Below are positions 20,174-29,687 of a stretch of 64,000 bases of DNA, piece after piece (within the stretch, counting starts at the first letter, position 1; each line of letters opens with the position of its first letter). Below the pieces are notes generated by a model. It had not been told where the DNA came from, did not search any database, and was given only the letters and a program-made list of their open reading frames with translations. The translations under genes were made by a program, and so were the position numbers. The DNA comes from Erwinia endophytica (GTDB lineage: Bacteria; Pseudomonadota; Gammaproteobacteria; Enterobacterales; Enterobacteriaceae), in contig NZ_RQVV01000040.1 of the NCBI RefSeq assembly GCF_009295515.1, positions 43,867 to 107,866 on the forward strand, given 5' to 3'.

Positions 20174-20212
20174 TGGCAGGCGGGTGGGTTCAATGTTGCT
20201 ACCCGCCTGCCA
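20174..20212. terminator. 12-bp inverted repeat after purC
   Basis: TGGCAGGCGGGT at 20174-20185 and ACCCGCCTGCCA at 20201-20212 are perfect complements separated by 15 nt, 12 bp after the purC stop. No T run follows, so termination may be inefficient or Rho-assisted. Confidence 0.55.
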
Positions 20213-20415
20213 TGTATAGAAATGCTAAAAGTGCCGTCATCCGTGATGGAATACGGGATGTTCGTTCAGCCTCCCGGCGCTTTTCCTTCCGCGTTTTCTA
20301 TTACTTATTGAAATGTCTCCATACTGTCGTCATATACCCCGATGCTGGTGTTAATCCGTCTCGCCGACTAGAATCACTGCATTAAGCGCAAGGTGATTAT
20401 AACAAGGGGTAATTT

Positions 20416-21282
20416 ATGCGTTGGCAAGGGCGTCGCGAGAGTGACAATGTGGAAGACCGTCGCGATCAATCTGGCGATGCAATGGGCGGTGGCCGCATCC
20501 GTATTCCGCGCGGCAAGGGTGGGATTATCCTGCTGATTATCGTCATGATTGCCGGTTACTATGGCTATGATTTAACGCCATTGCTCAGTGGTGAATCAAC
20601 CACGCTTTCGCAGCCTGCCCCACAGCGGCAGCACAGCGATCCGCAGCAGGATGAAGCGGCCAAATTCACCAAAGTGATCCTCGCCACGACGGAAGATACC
20701 TGGGCGACAATTTTCCAGAAAATGGGTAAAACCTATACACCGCCCCATTTGGTGATGTACCGCGGCGTAACGCGCACGGGGTGCGGTACTGGCCAGTCGG
20801 TGATGGGGCCTTTTTACTGCCCAGCCGACAGCACGGTGTATATCGATCTCTCTTTTTATGACGAAATGAAAAATAAACTGGGCGCGGGCGGCGATTTTGC
20901 CCAGGGTTACGTGATAGCCCATGAAGTGGGGCACCATGTACAGCACCTGCTGGGCATTGACGCCAAAGTTCGTCAGTTGCAGCAGGGGGGCAGCCAGACT
21001 CAGGCGAATAAACTGTCGGTAAAAATGGAGCTACAGGCTGACTGTTTTGCTGGCGTGTGGGGGCATTATATGCAGCAGGAAAACGTGCTTGAGACAGGCG
21101 ATTTGCAACAGGCGTTAAATGCTGCCAACGCGATTGGCGACGATCGGCTGCAACAGCAGAGCCAGGGACGGGTGGTGCCAGACAGCTTTACTCACGGTAC
21201 CTCACAGCAACGTTACAGCTGGTTCAAAACAGGGTTCGATAGTGGTCATCCTGGCCAGTGCGACACCTTCAGCCGTAGCTGA
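20416..21282 (+). CDS. ypfJ: Putative neutral zinc metallopeptidase YpfJ
   Basis: Membrane-anchored protein of 288 residues with a single span at about 36-52 and a periplasmic domain of the zinc_metallopeptidase (YpfJ) family. The zinc motif HEVGH is at 169-173 and a likely further ligand region is [12 protein letters not shown]. Conserved cysteines occur in TGCGTG and PFYCPAD. No substrate is known for the family. The stop overlaps the tmcA start by one base (TGATG), as in E. coli, so the two are co-translated even though their functions look unrelated. Confidence 0.92.
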   Translation: MRWQGRRESDNVEDRRDQSGDAMGGGRIRIPRGKGGIILLIIVMIAGYYGYDLTPLLSGESTTLSQPAPQRQHSDPQQDEAAKFTKVILATTEDTWATIFQKMGKTYTPPHLVMYRGVTRTGCGTGQSVMGPFYCPADSTVYIDLSFYDEMKNKLGAGGDFAQGYVIAHEVGHHVQHLLGIDAKVRQLQQGGSQTQANKLSVKMELQADCFAGVWGHYMQQENVLETGDLQQALNAANAIGDDRLQQQSQGRVVPDSFTHGTSQQRYSWFKTGFDSGHPGQCDTFSRS

Positions 21283-23297
21283 TGGCTGAAGTCAGCGAGA
21301 AGATCATTGCCCATACCGCCGCGCTGAAGCGTCAGGGTATGCGGCAGATGCTGGTGATCAGCGGTGAGGCGGTGTGGTGCCTGCAGCAGGCTGAACAGTG
21401 GATGGCCTTGCTGGCGGGTGACTGGTTGTGGTTGGGGAATATACCGTACCGCAAGCCGCACTGCGCACCACATGCCGTGCGCACACTGCTCGGGCAGGAA
21501 TTTTTACATGCTGTTTTTGACGCGCGTGAGGGGTTTAACGCGGATGCGTTGGCGGCGCTGAGCGGTACGTTGAAGGCCGGAAGCTGGTTGCTGCTGTTGG
21601 TTCCTGCATGGCAGAACTGGCCCAGCCAGCCGGATACTGACTCATTACGCTGGAGTGAGACCGACTCCCCGATCCCGACACCGAACTTTGTCCATCGCCT
21701 GCAACGGCTGATGCAACAGGACCCGCAGGTGGCTATTCTGCGGCAGCATTTCCCCCTGCAATTACCCGCTCTGCCACCAACGTCCGACTGGCAGCCTGAT
21801 GACCGGTCACAACAGCAACGGTTGTTGGATGAATTGATCGCCAGTCAGCCTGGTATCTTTGTGCTGATTGCCCCGCGAGGGCGGGGGAAATCAGCGCTGG
21901 CTGGTTTGCTGGCAGCACGCTGGCCTGGACGTATCCTGATAACCGCTCCCGCTAAGGCTTCTACTGAGGTGCTGGCGAAATTCGCCGGCGAGGCCTTTAC
22001 GTTCATGGCCCCTGACCAACTGCTTGCGCGGTCACTGTCCCCATGCTTGCCGGATATTGACTGGTTGCTGATTGATGAAGCCGCGGCCATTCCAGCGCCG
22101 CTGCTGCATAAGCTGGTGCGTCTCGCGCCCCGGGTGCTGCTTACCACCACGCACCAGGGGTATGAAGGAACCGGGCGCGGATTTCTGTTGAAGTTTTGCG
22201 CCAGCTTGCCAGATGCCACGGTTCTGAAACTGGACCAGCCATTACGCTGGTCGCCGCATGATCCGCTGGAGCGATTTGTCGATAACGCACTGTTGTTTAC
22301 CGAAGCGGAGCCCCTGAGCGGCCAGGCAGCGATCGATTATTGTTTTCCGCTGCAGGCTGACTGGCACACAACGCCGCAGGTGAATGAGGGAATGTATCAG
22401 TTGCTCGCCAGTGCCCATTACCGCACCTCGCCGCTGGATTTACGGCGGATGATGGACGCGCCGGGGATGCACTTCAGCGCGGCATTGCAGGGGGAGACGG
22501 TGCAGGGGGCGCTGTGGCTGGTGGATGAAGGGGGCCTGAGCGAGATGCTGGCTCAGGCGGTGTGGGCCGGACTGCGGAGGCCTGGCGGTAATCTGGTGGC
22601 GCAGTCTCTTGCGGCCCATGCAGGCTGGCCGGAAGCGGCCCGGATGCGTTCACGGCGTATCAGCCGTATTGCTATCTCTCCGGCGCTACGACGGTGCGGC
22701 ATGGGGCGAGAGATGGTGCGGCAAAGTCAGGAACGGGCGGAGGGGCTGGATTTTCTCTCGGTGAGCTTTGGTTATACTTCGTCGCTATGGCGGTTCTGGC
22801 AGGCATGCGGCTTCCGGCTGGTGCGGTTGGGGTGTAAACCGGAAGCCAGCAGTGGTTGCTATACGGCAATGGCTTTGTTGCCGTTGAGTGCGCAGGGGCA
22901 GGCATTGGCTGACAGAGCAGCTGACCGACTGGCGCGGGACTGGCCCTGGTTACAACGCTTTGTCGCTGGCGTCAGTCTGGAGCTGCCGCTGACCCGACAC
23001 GATGATGAACTGGATGAGTATGACTGGCGTGAGTTGGCGGGATTCGCCTGGGCGCACCGACCGTTTGAAGCCAGCATCGGCGCGCTGGGGCGCCTCGTTA
23101 ACCTGTGGCAAGGGTTGCCGTTGCTACAGGGAATACTGCTTAACCGTTTAACCCCAGCCGCATTGTGCCAGCAGTTTGGCCTGACGGGGCGAAAAGCCTT
23201 GCTGGCGGGGTGGCGACAGGAAGTGCGGCAGGCGCTGGACGCACTGGACGCCAGCCGCAGTGCCGACTGGCAACGTTGCATTAAATCGTTAAATTAA
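21282..23297 (+). CDS. tmcA: tRNA(Met) cytidine acetyltransferase TmcA
   Basis: Uses acetyl-CoA and ATP to make N4-acetylcytidine at the wobble position of elongator tRNA-Met, which prevents misreading of AUA. It is 671 residues, equal to E. coli. Domains in order: an N-terminal DUF1726-type region, a RecA-like helicase with Walker A APRGRGKSALAG at about 197 and Walker B LLIDEAAAIP at about 262, a GNAT acetyltransferase with RISRIAISPALRRCGMGREM near 460, and a C-terminal tRNA-binding part. The ATG overlaps the ypfJ stop. Confidence 0.96.
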   Translation: MAEVSEKIIAHTAALKRQGMRQMLVISGEAVWCLQQAEQWMALLAGDWLWLGNIPYRKPHCAPHAVRTLLGQEFLHAVFDAREGFNADALAALSGTLKAGSWLLLLVPAWQNWPSQPDTDSLRWSETDSPIPTPNFVHRLQRLMQQDPQVAILRQHFPLQLPALPPTSDWQPDDRSQQQRLLDELIASQPGIFVLIAPRGRGKSALAGLLAARWPGRILITAPAKASTEVLAKFAGEAFTFMAPDQLLARSLSPCLPDIDWLLIDEAAAIPAPLLHKLVRLAPRVLLTTTHQGYEGTGRGFLLKFCASLPDATVLKLDQPLRWSPHDPLERFVDNALLFTEAEPLSGQAAIDYCFPLQADWHTTPQVNEGMYQLLASAHYRTSPLDLRRMMDAPGMHFSAALQGETVQGALWLVDEGGLSEMLAQAVWAGLRRPGGNLVAQSLAAHAGWPEAARMRSRRISRIAISPALRRCGMGREMVRQSQERAEGLDFLSVSFGYTSSLWRFWQACGFRLVRLGCKPEASSGCYTAMALLPLSAQGQALADRAADRLARDWPWLQRFVAGVSLELPLTRHDDELDEYDWRELAGFAWAHRPFEASIGALGRLVNLWQGLPLLQGILLNRLTPAALCQQFGLTGRKALLAGWRQEVRQALDALDASRSADWQRCIKSLN

Positions 23298-23380
23298 ATC
23301 CAACATCCTGGTCAATAATTCTCACTTTTCTTCAACGTTAGCCAGCGTATAGTCACTCCGACATCCCTGAGGAGGAAATC

Positions 23381-24076
23381 ATGAAACTTGATCATTTTGT
23401 CGTGCAACGCCCCGTGTCCACTCCGTCACAGTTATTTCTGCTTTATCACGGCGCAGGCGATAACCCGGTGGCGATGGGACAGATTGGTCGCTGGTTCGCT
23501 GAATCTTTCCCGCAGGCGTTGGTTATCAGCATTGGCGCACCGGTGTCGGGCAGCGATAATTTCCGCCAGTGGTATGCCACTGATAACCTGACTGATGAAC
23601 ATCGGCAATATTGCGTGGATGCGGTGATGGGGGATTTTGTTGATTCGGTTCATCACTGGCAACAGGAAAGTGGCATCAAGGCTGAAGCCACCGCGCTGAT
23701 TGGTTTTTCGCAGGGCGGCACGATGGTGCTGGAAGGGATCAAAGCCGCGCCGAATCTGGCGGGGCGAGTGGTGGTCTTCTCCGGGCGTTTTGCCAGCTTG
23801 CCGCAGCAGGCCCCCCGGCGTACCACCATCCACTTGATCCACGGGGACGACGACGACCAGGTGCCGTTGAATTACGCGCAGGAGGCTGAAGCGAAACTGC
23901 TGGAATTGGGCGGTGATGTGACGCTGAATATCGTTGAGGATTTAACTCATGCTATTGACCATCGTGCGATGCAGTATGCGCTCGATCATCTGCATTATAC
24001 GGTGCCGAAGCGGTATTTTGACGAGGCGCTGAGTGGCAGTACGCCAGGTGATGAGGATGTGATAAGCCTGATTTGA
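23381..24076 (+). CDS. ypfH: Esterase YpfH
   Basis: Alpha/beta-hydrolase of the phospholipase/carboxylesterase family, 231 residues (232 in E. coli). The nucleophile is Ser110 in GFSQGG; the acid is probably in HGDDDDQVP (about 154-162), and the histidine is His190 in LTHAIDH. Activity on short-chain esters is known for E. coli YpfH; the natural substrate is not. A strong GAGGAGG site lies ahead of the ATG, 83 bp after tmcA, so it probably continues the ypfJ-tmcA transcript. Confidence 0.93.
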   Translation: MKLDHFVVQRPVSTPSQLFLLYHGAGDNPVAMGQIGRWFAESFPQALVISIGAPVSGSDNFRQWYATDNLTDEHRQYCVDAVMGDFVDSVHHWQQESGIKAEATALIGFSQGGTMVLEGIKAAPNLAGRVVVFSGRFASLPQQAPRRTTIHLIHGDDDDQVPLNYAQEAEAKLLELGGDVTLNIVEDLTHAIDHRAMQYALDHLHYTVPKRYFDEALSGSTPGDEDVISLI

Positions 24077-24112
24077 TGCGCGGGCTGGGGCGAGGGCCCC
24101 GGCCGGGCGGGT

Positions 24113-24301
24113 TTATTGTTTTTTCGGCCAGTCATCGTCGTCGTCCCACTTATCGTTGCAATCACGATGGGGCGGCAGTTTCGGTTTGTTCGCCATGTAT
24201 TTTTTGTGGTCGATGCGTTTCAGATCCTTATAGACGTTCATCAGTACGCCCACCATCAGCAGGATCACCAGGATCCACCCGTATTCTTTAAAAAATTCCA
24301 T
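24113..24301 (-). CDS. ypfN: Small membrane protein YpfN (UPF0370)
   Basis: A 62-residue protein with one transmembrane segment (residues 9-24) followed by a charged tail rich in aspartate ([14 protein letters not shown]). That tail and the segment [15 protein letters not shown] are typical of UPF0370/YpfN. It lies 11 bp after dapE on the same strand, as in E. coli. Function unknown; it is presumably co-expressed with dapE. Confidence 0.93.
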   Translation of the reverse strand: MEFFKEYGWILVILLMVGVLMNVYKDLKRIDHKKYMANKPKLPPHRDCNDKWDDDDDWPKKQ

Positions 24302-24312
24302 ATTTTCACCTG

Positions 24313-25440
24313 TCAGGCTATCAGCTGTTCCATAATGCGCTGGTACATGCGGCTCAGTAGTTGCAAGTCAGCGGCTTTCACACTTTCATTGATTTTATGA
24401 ATGGTGGCATTGACCGGTCCTAATTCCACCACCTGAGCGCCCATTCGGGCAATAAAGCGTCCGTCAGAGGTGCCGCCAGTGGTCAGCAATTGCGGCTTAA
24501 TTTCATTATAGTGCTCAACGGCTTTCACTACCGCATTGACCAGTTTGCCGCTGGCGGTCAGGAAGGGCTGACCGGAGACCTGCCAGTCCAGGCTATAACG
24601 CAACTGATGGCGTTCCAGCAACGCCTGCACCTGCTGTTTGATCATCGCGTCGGTCAGTTCGGTGCTGAAACGGAAGTTGAATTGCACCAGGAGTTCGCCG
24701 GGGATCACGTTGTTGCTGCCGGTTCCGGCTTGCACGTTGGCAATCTGCATACTGGTCGGCGGGAAAAATTCATTACCCTGGTCCCATTCCGTCGCCACTA
24801 ACTCGTTCAGCGCGGGGAGCGCGCGATGGACCGGGTTATCGGCCAGATGCGGATAAGCGACATGTCCCTGCACGCCGTGTATGGTCAGGTTGGCGGTCAT
24901 TGAACCACGTCGGCCATTTTTCACCACGTCACCGACGATTTCAGTGCTGGAAGGTTCGCCGACCAGGCAGTAATCCAGCCGTTCGTTACGCGCCATCAAC
25001 GTCTCAACCACTTTGACCGTGCCGTGAGTCGCGCTGGCTTCTTCATCTGAGGTTATCAGAAAAGCCAGACGACCTTTATGGTTGGGATGATGGGCAATAA
25101 AGCGTTCTGCGGCAACGATCATCGCCGCCAGCGAACCTTTCATGTCTGCCGCGCCGCGACCGTAGAGCACGCCATCACGGATAGTGGGTTCGAACGGCGG
25201 ATTGATCCAGCGGCTGACATCGCCGGTCGGCACCACATCAGTATGGCCGGCAAAGGCCAGTGTTTCGCCCTCGCCGCGCCAGGCCCAGAAGTTCAGGGTG
25301 TCGCCAAAGTTCATTGGCTCGACAGTGAACCCCAGCGCTTGCAGACGCGCGATCATAATGGCCTGGCAACCGGCATCATCCGGACTGAGGGAAGGACGAC
25401 GAATAAGCTGCTGCGTCAGCTCAATGACCGGACAAAACAT
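24313..25440 (-). CDS. dapE: Succinyl-diaminopimelate desuccinylase
   Basis: Di-zinc M20-family hydrolase that removes succinate from N-succinyl-LL-diaminopimelate in lysine/peptidoglycan synthesis. It is 375 residues, the same as E. coli DapE. Zinc and catalytic residues visible are His66 and Asp68 (AGHTDVV), the Asp of [10 protein letters not shown] near 100, Glu-Glu in TSDEEASA near 134, the Glu of VGEPSS near 163 and the C-terminal NATIHKINE near 346. The start is 2 bp after the yffB stop, so the two genes are coupled. Confidence 0.97.
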   Translation of the reverse strand: MFCPVIELTQQLIRRPSLSPDDAGCQAIMIARLQALGFTVEPMNFGDTLNFWAWRGEGETLAFAGHTDVVPTGDVSRWINPPFEPTIRDGVLYGRGAADMKGSLAAMIVAAERFIAHHPNHKGRLAFLITSDEEASATHGTVKVVETLMARNERLDYCLVGEPSSTEIVGDVVKNGRRGSMTANLTIHGVQGHVAYPHLADNPVHRALPALNELVATEWDQGNEFFPPTSMQIANVQAGTGSNNVIPGELLVQFNFRFSTELTDAMIKQQVQALLERHQLRYSLDWQVSGQPFLTASGKLVNAVVKAVEHYNEIKPQLLTTGGTSDGRFIARMGAQVVELGPVNATIHKINESVKAADLQLLSRMYQRIMEQLIA

Positions 25441-25442
25441 AA

Positions 25443-25802
25443 TCAGGATTTCTCCGCGATAAAGGATTGGTAAGTGGTTTCACTGAAACCCAGCAGCATA
25501 GAGCCGTCGGCGCGACAGAGCAATGGGCGTTTGATGATGGCGGGCTGTTCAAGCATCAGGTCCCGCGCGGTCGCGGCATTATTCACGGCGTTGCGTGTTT
25601 CTTCACTCAATTTACGCCAGGTCGTTCCCCGGGTATTGAGCAGCGCTTCCCAGCCCAGGGTATCGATAAAGCTTTGCAGAAGCGGCGCCGTAAGGCCATC
25701 GGCACGGTAATCATGGAACTGACAGGCCACGCCGTTAGCATCCAGATATTTACGGGCCTTCTTGATGGTGTCGCAATTTTTGATGCCGTACATCTTCAGC
25801 AT
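25443..25802 (-). CDS. yffB: ArsC/Spx-family protein YffB
   Basis: Thioredoxin-fold protein of the ArsC/YffB family, 119 residues, with Cys10 in [13 protein letters not shown] and a conserved IIKRPLL. I chose the ATG at 25802 because the AAGGGA site is 6 nt from it; the ATG at 25808 is almost on top of that site. E. coli and Pseudomonas YffB are thought to act as glutathione-dependent thiol reductases, but this is not settled. It is the first gene of yffB-dapE-ypfN. Confidence 0.92.
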   Translation of the reverse strand: MLKMYGIKNCDTIKKARKYLDANGVACQFHDYRADGLTAPLLQSFIDTLGWEALLNTRGTTWRKLSEETRNAVNNAATARDLMLEQPAIIKRPLLCRADGSMLLGFSETTYQSFIAEKS

Positions 25803-25946
25803 AACCATTCCCTTCTTTTTTTTATGGGTTTCAACTATATTCGATACTGTTCAGGTGTTTAGTCTACAACGGATGCGCCTGCAAGACAGCATGGAAAGGT
25901 GATATAACACCACAGAGACAGAGACTTAGCGAGAAGGAGGGGCCAC

Positions 25947-26141
25947 ATGAATTATCTGAAAGCGTCTTCCGTTCATACGGTTGAAGAGACCCAGTCGATG
26001 ATAGTTATCGCCAGAAAGAAAAAGAGCCGCTGCGATGAGTTCAATCACATCGTTGAGGCGGTACTCGCCGAGTACCCGGAGGCTAAAACGCATATTGATA
26101 GTGACAGCGGTGGTTACGACAAAGTGATTGTTTTGAAATAA
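25947..26141 (+). CDS. Small hypothetical protein, 64 residues
   Basis: I do not recognise this gene. It is a hydrophilic 64-residue protein beginning MNYLKASSVHTVEETQS, with a basic patch RKKKSR at 23-28 and an acidic C-terminal half. No membrane segment is evident. The start is strongly supported by AAGGAGGGG placed 7 nt before the ATG, and codon use resembles the neighbours. It reads in the opposite direction to both flanking genes (yffB and acrD), so it has its own promoter in the 138 bp upstream. E. coli has only the tiny ypfM at this place. Confidence 0.7.
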   Translation: MNYLKASSVHTVEETQSMIVIARKKKSRCDEFNHIVEAVLAEYPEAKTHIDSDSGGYDKVIVLK

Positions 26142-26218
26142 CCGCGACGGTCTCCCTGGTTTTTGAGCTGCCGCTCAGCAATTATCATGTCAGCCCCGTC
26201 TGCCTGCGGATTTGTCTT

Positions 26219-26261
26219 AATGTGTGGTGTCTGACGGCAAAACCGTGCCGCACCACACATT
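26219..26261. terminator. 11-bp inverted repeat at the acrD 3' end
   Basis: AATGTGTGGTG at 26219-26229 and CACCACACATT at 26251-26261 pair perfectly; the loop holds an inner ACGG/CCGT hairpin. It lies 10 bp past the acrD stop and 77 bp past the stop of the convergent small gene. There is no clear U run, but the position suggests bidirectional termination. Confidence 0.6.
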
Positions 26262-26271
26262 GTCGCTCCGG

Positions 26272-29200
26272 TCATCTCGGTTTCGCTTTCGCCGGGAAGC
26301 GCCGGCGTATCAGCACGAAGAACAGCGGCACGAAGAAGATGGCCAGTATACAGGCAGAAGTCATCCCACCAACGACTCCGGTACCCACGGCGTGTTGGCT
26401 ACTGGAGCCTGCGCCATGGCTGACTGCCATTGGCAGCACACCGAAAATAAATGCCAGTGATGTCATCAGGATGGGACGCAGACGCTGACGGGAGGCTTCC
26501 AGCGTGGCTTCCAGCAGGTTACGTCCCTGGCTATGCAGCTCATTGGCAAACTCCACGATCAGGATGGCATTCTTCGCCGACAGGCCGATAACCGTCAGTA
26601 ACCCAACCTGGAAGTAGACGTCGTTTTCCAGCCCGCTCAGCCAGGTGGCTAACAGCGCGCCTACTACGCCAAGCGGTACCACCAGCATTACCGAGAACGG
26701 TATCGACCAGCTCTCATACAGTGCGGCGAGACACAGGAACACCACCAGCAGCGAAATAGCATACAGCGCCGGAGCCTGTGAGCCGCTCATGCGTTCCTGC
26801 AGTGACGCGCCAGTCCACTGCAGGCCAAAACCGTCAGGTAACTGGCTGACGATTTTTTCCATAATATCCATCGCGGTTCCACTACTGACTCCCTGGGCAG
26901 GTTCTCCGACGATTTCCACTGACGAATAGCCATTATAGCGTTCCAGACGTGGAGAACCGGTTTCCCAATGGGTAGTGGCGAAGGTGGAGAACGGCACCAT
27001 ACCGCCGCCACTATTACGGACATACCATTTGTCGAGATCATCCGGCAACATCCGGTAGGGCGCCGCGGCCTGTACATAGACCTTTTTCACCCGGCCACGG
27101 TCAAGGAAGTCATTAACATAGGTCGAGCCCCAGCCGGTTTGCAGGGTATTATTGATGTCATCAATGGATACGCCCAGTGCCTGTGCTTTGTGCTGATCGA
27201 TATTGATGCGCAACTGCGGGGTATCATCCAGCCCATTGTGGCGCACACGAACCAGCGATGGATTATGGCTGGCTTTCGCCAGTAGTTCATCACGCGCTTT
27301 CATCAGAGCATCGTGGCCCAGTCCGGCGTGGTCCTGCAGCTCCAGATCAAAACCGGCGGCGTTGCCCAGTCCGGTGATCGCCGGAGGACTGCTGGCGATA
27401 ACCCGTCCTTCACTGACGTTGCGGAAGGCTTTGGTGGCGCGTTCAATAATGGCAAAAGCACTGTTTTCTGCGCCGGAACGATCCCCCCAGTCTTTCAGGC
27501 GCACAAACATACGCGCCACGTTTTGACCGTTACCGCCGGGGCCTGCACCGATCGTGGAGAATACCGACAGCACATTATTTTTTTCGTGGGTCAGATAATA
27601 CTGCTCAACTTGGTTCACCAGCTGGTGGGTTTGTTGCAGTGTTGAGCCTGGCGGCAATTGCACCTGGGTCGTAAAGACACCACGGTCTTCCAGCGGCAGG
27701 AAGGACGTCGGCAGATGCAGGAACAGGAAGACCATCCCGATGATGATCAGCAGGTACAACAACAACCAGCGTCCGGCTTTAGCGATAATTTTACCGACGC
27801 CCCGCTCGTAGCGCTCTGCATTGCTGTTGAACACCCGGTTAAACCAGCCGAAGAACCCCCGCTGACCGTGATGATGCCCCGGCGGCAATGGTTTAAGCAA
27901 GGTGGCGCAGAGGGCAGGAGTGAGGATCATCGCCACCAGTACCGAAAGCACCATCGCGGAAACGATGGTGAGGGAAAACTGACGATAAATAGCGCCAGTG
28001 GTACCACCGAAGAATGCCATCGGAATAAACACCGCTGACAACACCAGCGCAATACCGACCAGCGCGCCCTGAATCTGCCCCATTGATTTTCGCGTCGCTT
28101 CTCTGGGTGACAGTCCTTCTTCACTCATGATGCGTTCGACATTTTCCACCACCACGATGGCATCATCCACCAGCAATCCGATGGCCAGCACCATGGCAAA
28201 CATCGTCAGAGTGTTAATACTGGAACCACAAGCGGAAAGAATGGTGAAGGTGCCGAGCAGCACCACCGGTACCGCGATGGTCGGAATTAATGTCGCGCGA
28301 AAGTTTTGCAGGAACAGATACATCACCACGAATACCAGTAACACCGCTTCGAACAGTGTTTTCACTACATCCTCAATTGAGGCGGTGACAAATGGCGTGG
28401 TCTCGTAGGCGATTTCGGCCTTCAAACCGTGCGGGAAGTAGCGAGAAAGCTCCGCGATACGCGCGCGCACCAGTTTGTCGGTTTGCAGTTCGTTGGCACC
28501 GGAGGCCAGCTTGATACCCAGGCCGGAAGCGGGGTGGCCATTGTACTGACTCTCGTAGTCATATTTCTCGGCCCCCATAGCGACGTCGGCGACGTCGCTG
28601 AGTTTGACCTCTGAACCATCCTGATTCACGCGTAGGGTGATATTGCGGAACTGCTCAGGTGTATGGAGCAGTGATTGCGAGTTAATCGTCGCATTCAGCG
28701 CTTGCCTGTTCACCGCGGGCAGCCCTCCCAGTTGACCGACGGCGACCTGGCTGTTCTGGGCTTTAATGGCGCTGACCACATCTGAGGTGGTCACGGCATA
28801 ATCGATCATTTTGTTGGGATCGAGCCAGATACGCATCGCATACTGTGAACCGTAAGCATCTACCTCACCCACGCCGTTGATACGACTCAGCGGGTCCTGA
28901 ACATGGCTGGCGACGTAGTCGGAGATGTCCTGTTTATCCATACTGCCGTCAGTGGAAACAAACGCCACCATCAGGATATTAGCATCGCCGGTTTTGGTCA
29001 CGGTGACGCCCTGGGACTGAACATCCTGCGGTAATTTACGTAGCGCGCTCTGCAACTGGTTTTGCACCTGTTGACGGGCTTCATCCGGATTGGTGCCAGC
29101 CACAAAAGTCAGGGTGATGGTGGCCTGCCCAGTGTTACTGCTCTGGGAGGACATGTACATCAGGTTATCAATGCCCGTCATGTTCTGTTCAATAACCTGG

Positions 29201-29385
29201 GTCACGGTATTTTCCAGGGTTTCGGCAGACGCTCCGGGATAGTTCGCGGTGATACGGACATTGGGTGGCGTAAGGTCGGGATATTGCTCAACAGGTAGCG
29301 ATAAAATAGCCAGTGTGCCAGTCAGGCACAGCAGTATCGCTATCACCCAGGCGAAGATGGGGCGATCAATAAAAAAATTCGCCAT
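26272..29385 (-). CDS. acrD: RND multidrug efflux pump AcrD
   Basis: Inner-membrane proton-driven transporter, 1037 residues as in E. coli AcrD, which exports aminoglycosides and other amphiphiles with AcrA and TolC. The N-terminus [14 protein letters not shown] is typical of RND pumps. The proton-relay aspartate pair lies in [13 protein letters not shown] near residue 405. Two large periplasmic loops and twelve spans are inferred from the sequence. There is no acrA-like gene beside it, again as in E. coli. A BaeR-like site is about 140 bp upstream. AcrB is the nearest alternative, but the synteny with narQ and yffB supports AcrD. Confidence 0.95.
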   Translation of the reverse strand: MANFFIDRPIFAWVIAILLCLTGTLAILSLPVEQYPDLTPPNVRITANYPGASAETLENTVTQVIEQNMTGIDNLMYMSSQSSNTGQATITLTFVAGTNPDEARQQVQNQLQSALRKLPQDVQSQGVTVTKTGDANILMVAFVSTDGSMDKQDISDYVASHVQDPLSRINGVGEVDAYGSQYAMRIWLDPNKMIDYAVTTSDVVSAIKAQNSQVAVGQLGGLPAVNRQALNATINSQSLLHTPEQFRNITLRVNQDGSEVKLSDVADVAMGAEKYDYESQYNGHPASGLGIKLASGANELQTDKLVRARIAELSRYFPHGLKAEIAYETTPFVTASIEDVVKTLFEAVLLVFVVMYLFLQNFRATLIPTIAVPVVLLGTFTILSACGSSINTLTMFAMVLAIGLLVDDAIVVVENVERIMSEEGLSPREATRKSMGQIQGALVGIALVLSAVFIPMAFFGGTTGAIYRQFSLTIVSAMVLSVLVAMILTPALCATLLKPLPPGHHHGQRGFFGWFNRVFNSNAERYERGVGKIIAKAGRWLLLYLLIIIGMVFLFLHLPTSFLPLEDRGVFTTQVQLPPGSTLQQTHQLVNQVEQYYLTHEKNNVLSVFSTIGAGPGGNGQNVARMFVRLKDWGDRSGAENSAFAIIERATKAFRNVSEGRVIASSPPAITGLGNAAGFDLELQDHAGLGHDALMKARDELLAKASHNPSLVRVRHNGLDDTPQLRINIDQHKAQALGVSIDDINNTLQTGWGSTYVNDFLDRGRVKKVYVQAAAPYRMLPDDLDKWYVRNSGGGMVPFSTFATTHWETGSPRLERYNGYSSVEIVGEPAQGVSSGTAMDIMEKIVSQLPDGFGLQWTGASLQERMSGSQAPALYAISLLVVFLCLAALYESWSIPFSVMLVVPLGVVGALLATWLSGLENDVYFQVGLLTVIGLSAKNAILIVEFANELHSQGRNLLEATLEASRQRLRPILMTSLAFIFGVLPMAVSHGAGSSSQHAVGTGVVGGMTSACILAIFFVPLFFVLIRRRFPAKAKPR

Positions 29386-29525
29386 TGAATATGAACTCCA
29401 GGCAATCTATCAAGGAATGAAGGCGCATCACTCCTTGCGCACGAATTTTTAACCGTTGGCCAGAACAAATTGTTTAATTTATTCAATAGGCTTCGGTACC
29501 CGTTCACTTTACCTACCACAGGTCG

Positions 29526-29543
29526 AATAATCGTGGAGAAATT
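29526..29543 (-). promoter_or_regulatory. Candidate BaeR box upstream of acrD
   Basis: On the minus strand the sequence AATTTCTCCACGATTATT matches the E. coli BaeR consensus (TTTTTCTCCATNATTGGC) at 12 of 18 positions, including all of TTTCTCCA. It lies 141 bp before the acrD start. BaeSR activates acrD in E. coli, so the site is plausible, but the match is partial. Confidence 0.35.
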
Positions 29544-29687
29544 GAGGGGAAAATGTAAATTATCGTGCGATTTCGTTGGACCCCATGTTACCAGATCGAA
29601 TGACACGGGCTGCGACAACACCTGGGCTGGCAACGGTTTACAGGGTATTGACCAGCCCTGCAGGCGAATTTCCCTGGATGTGGAGCA

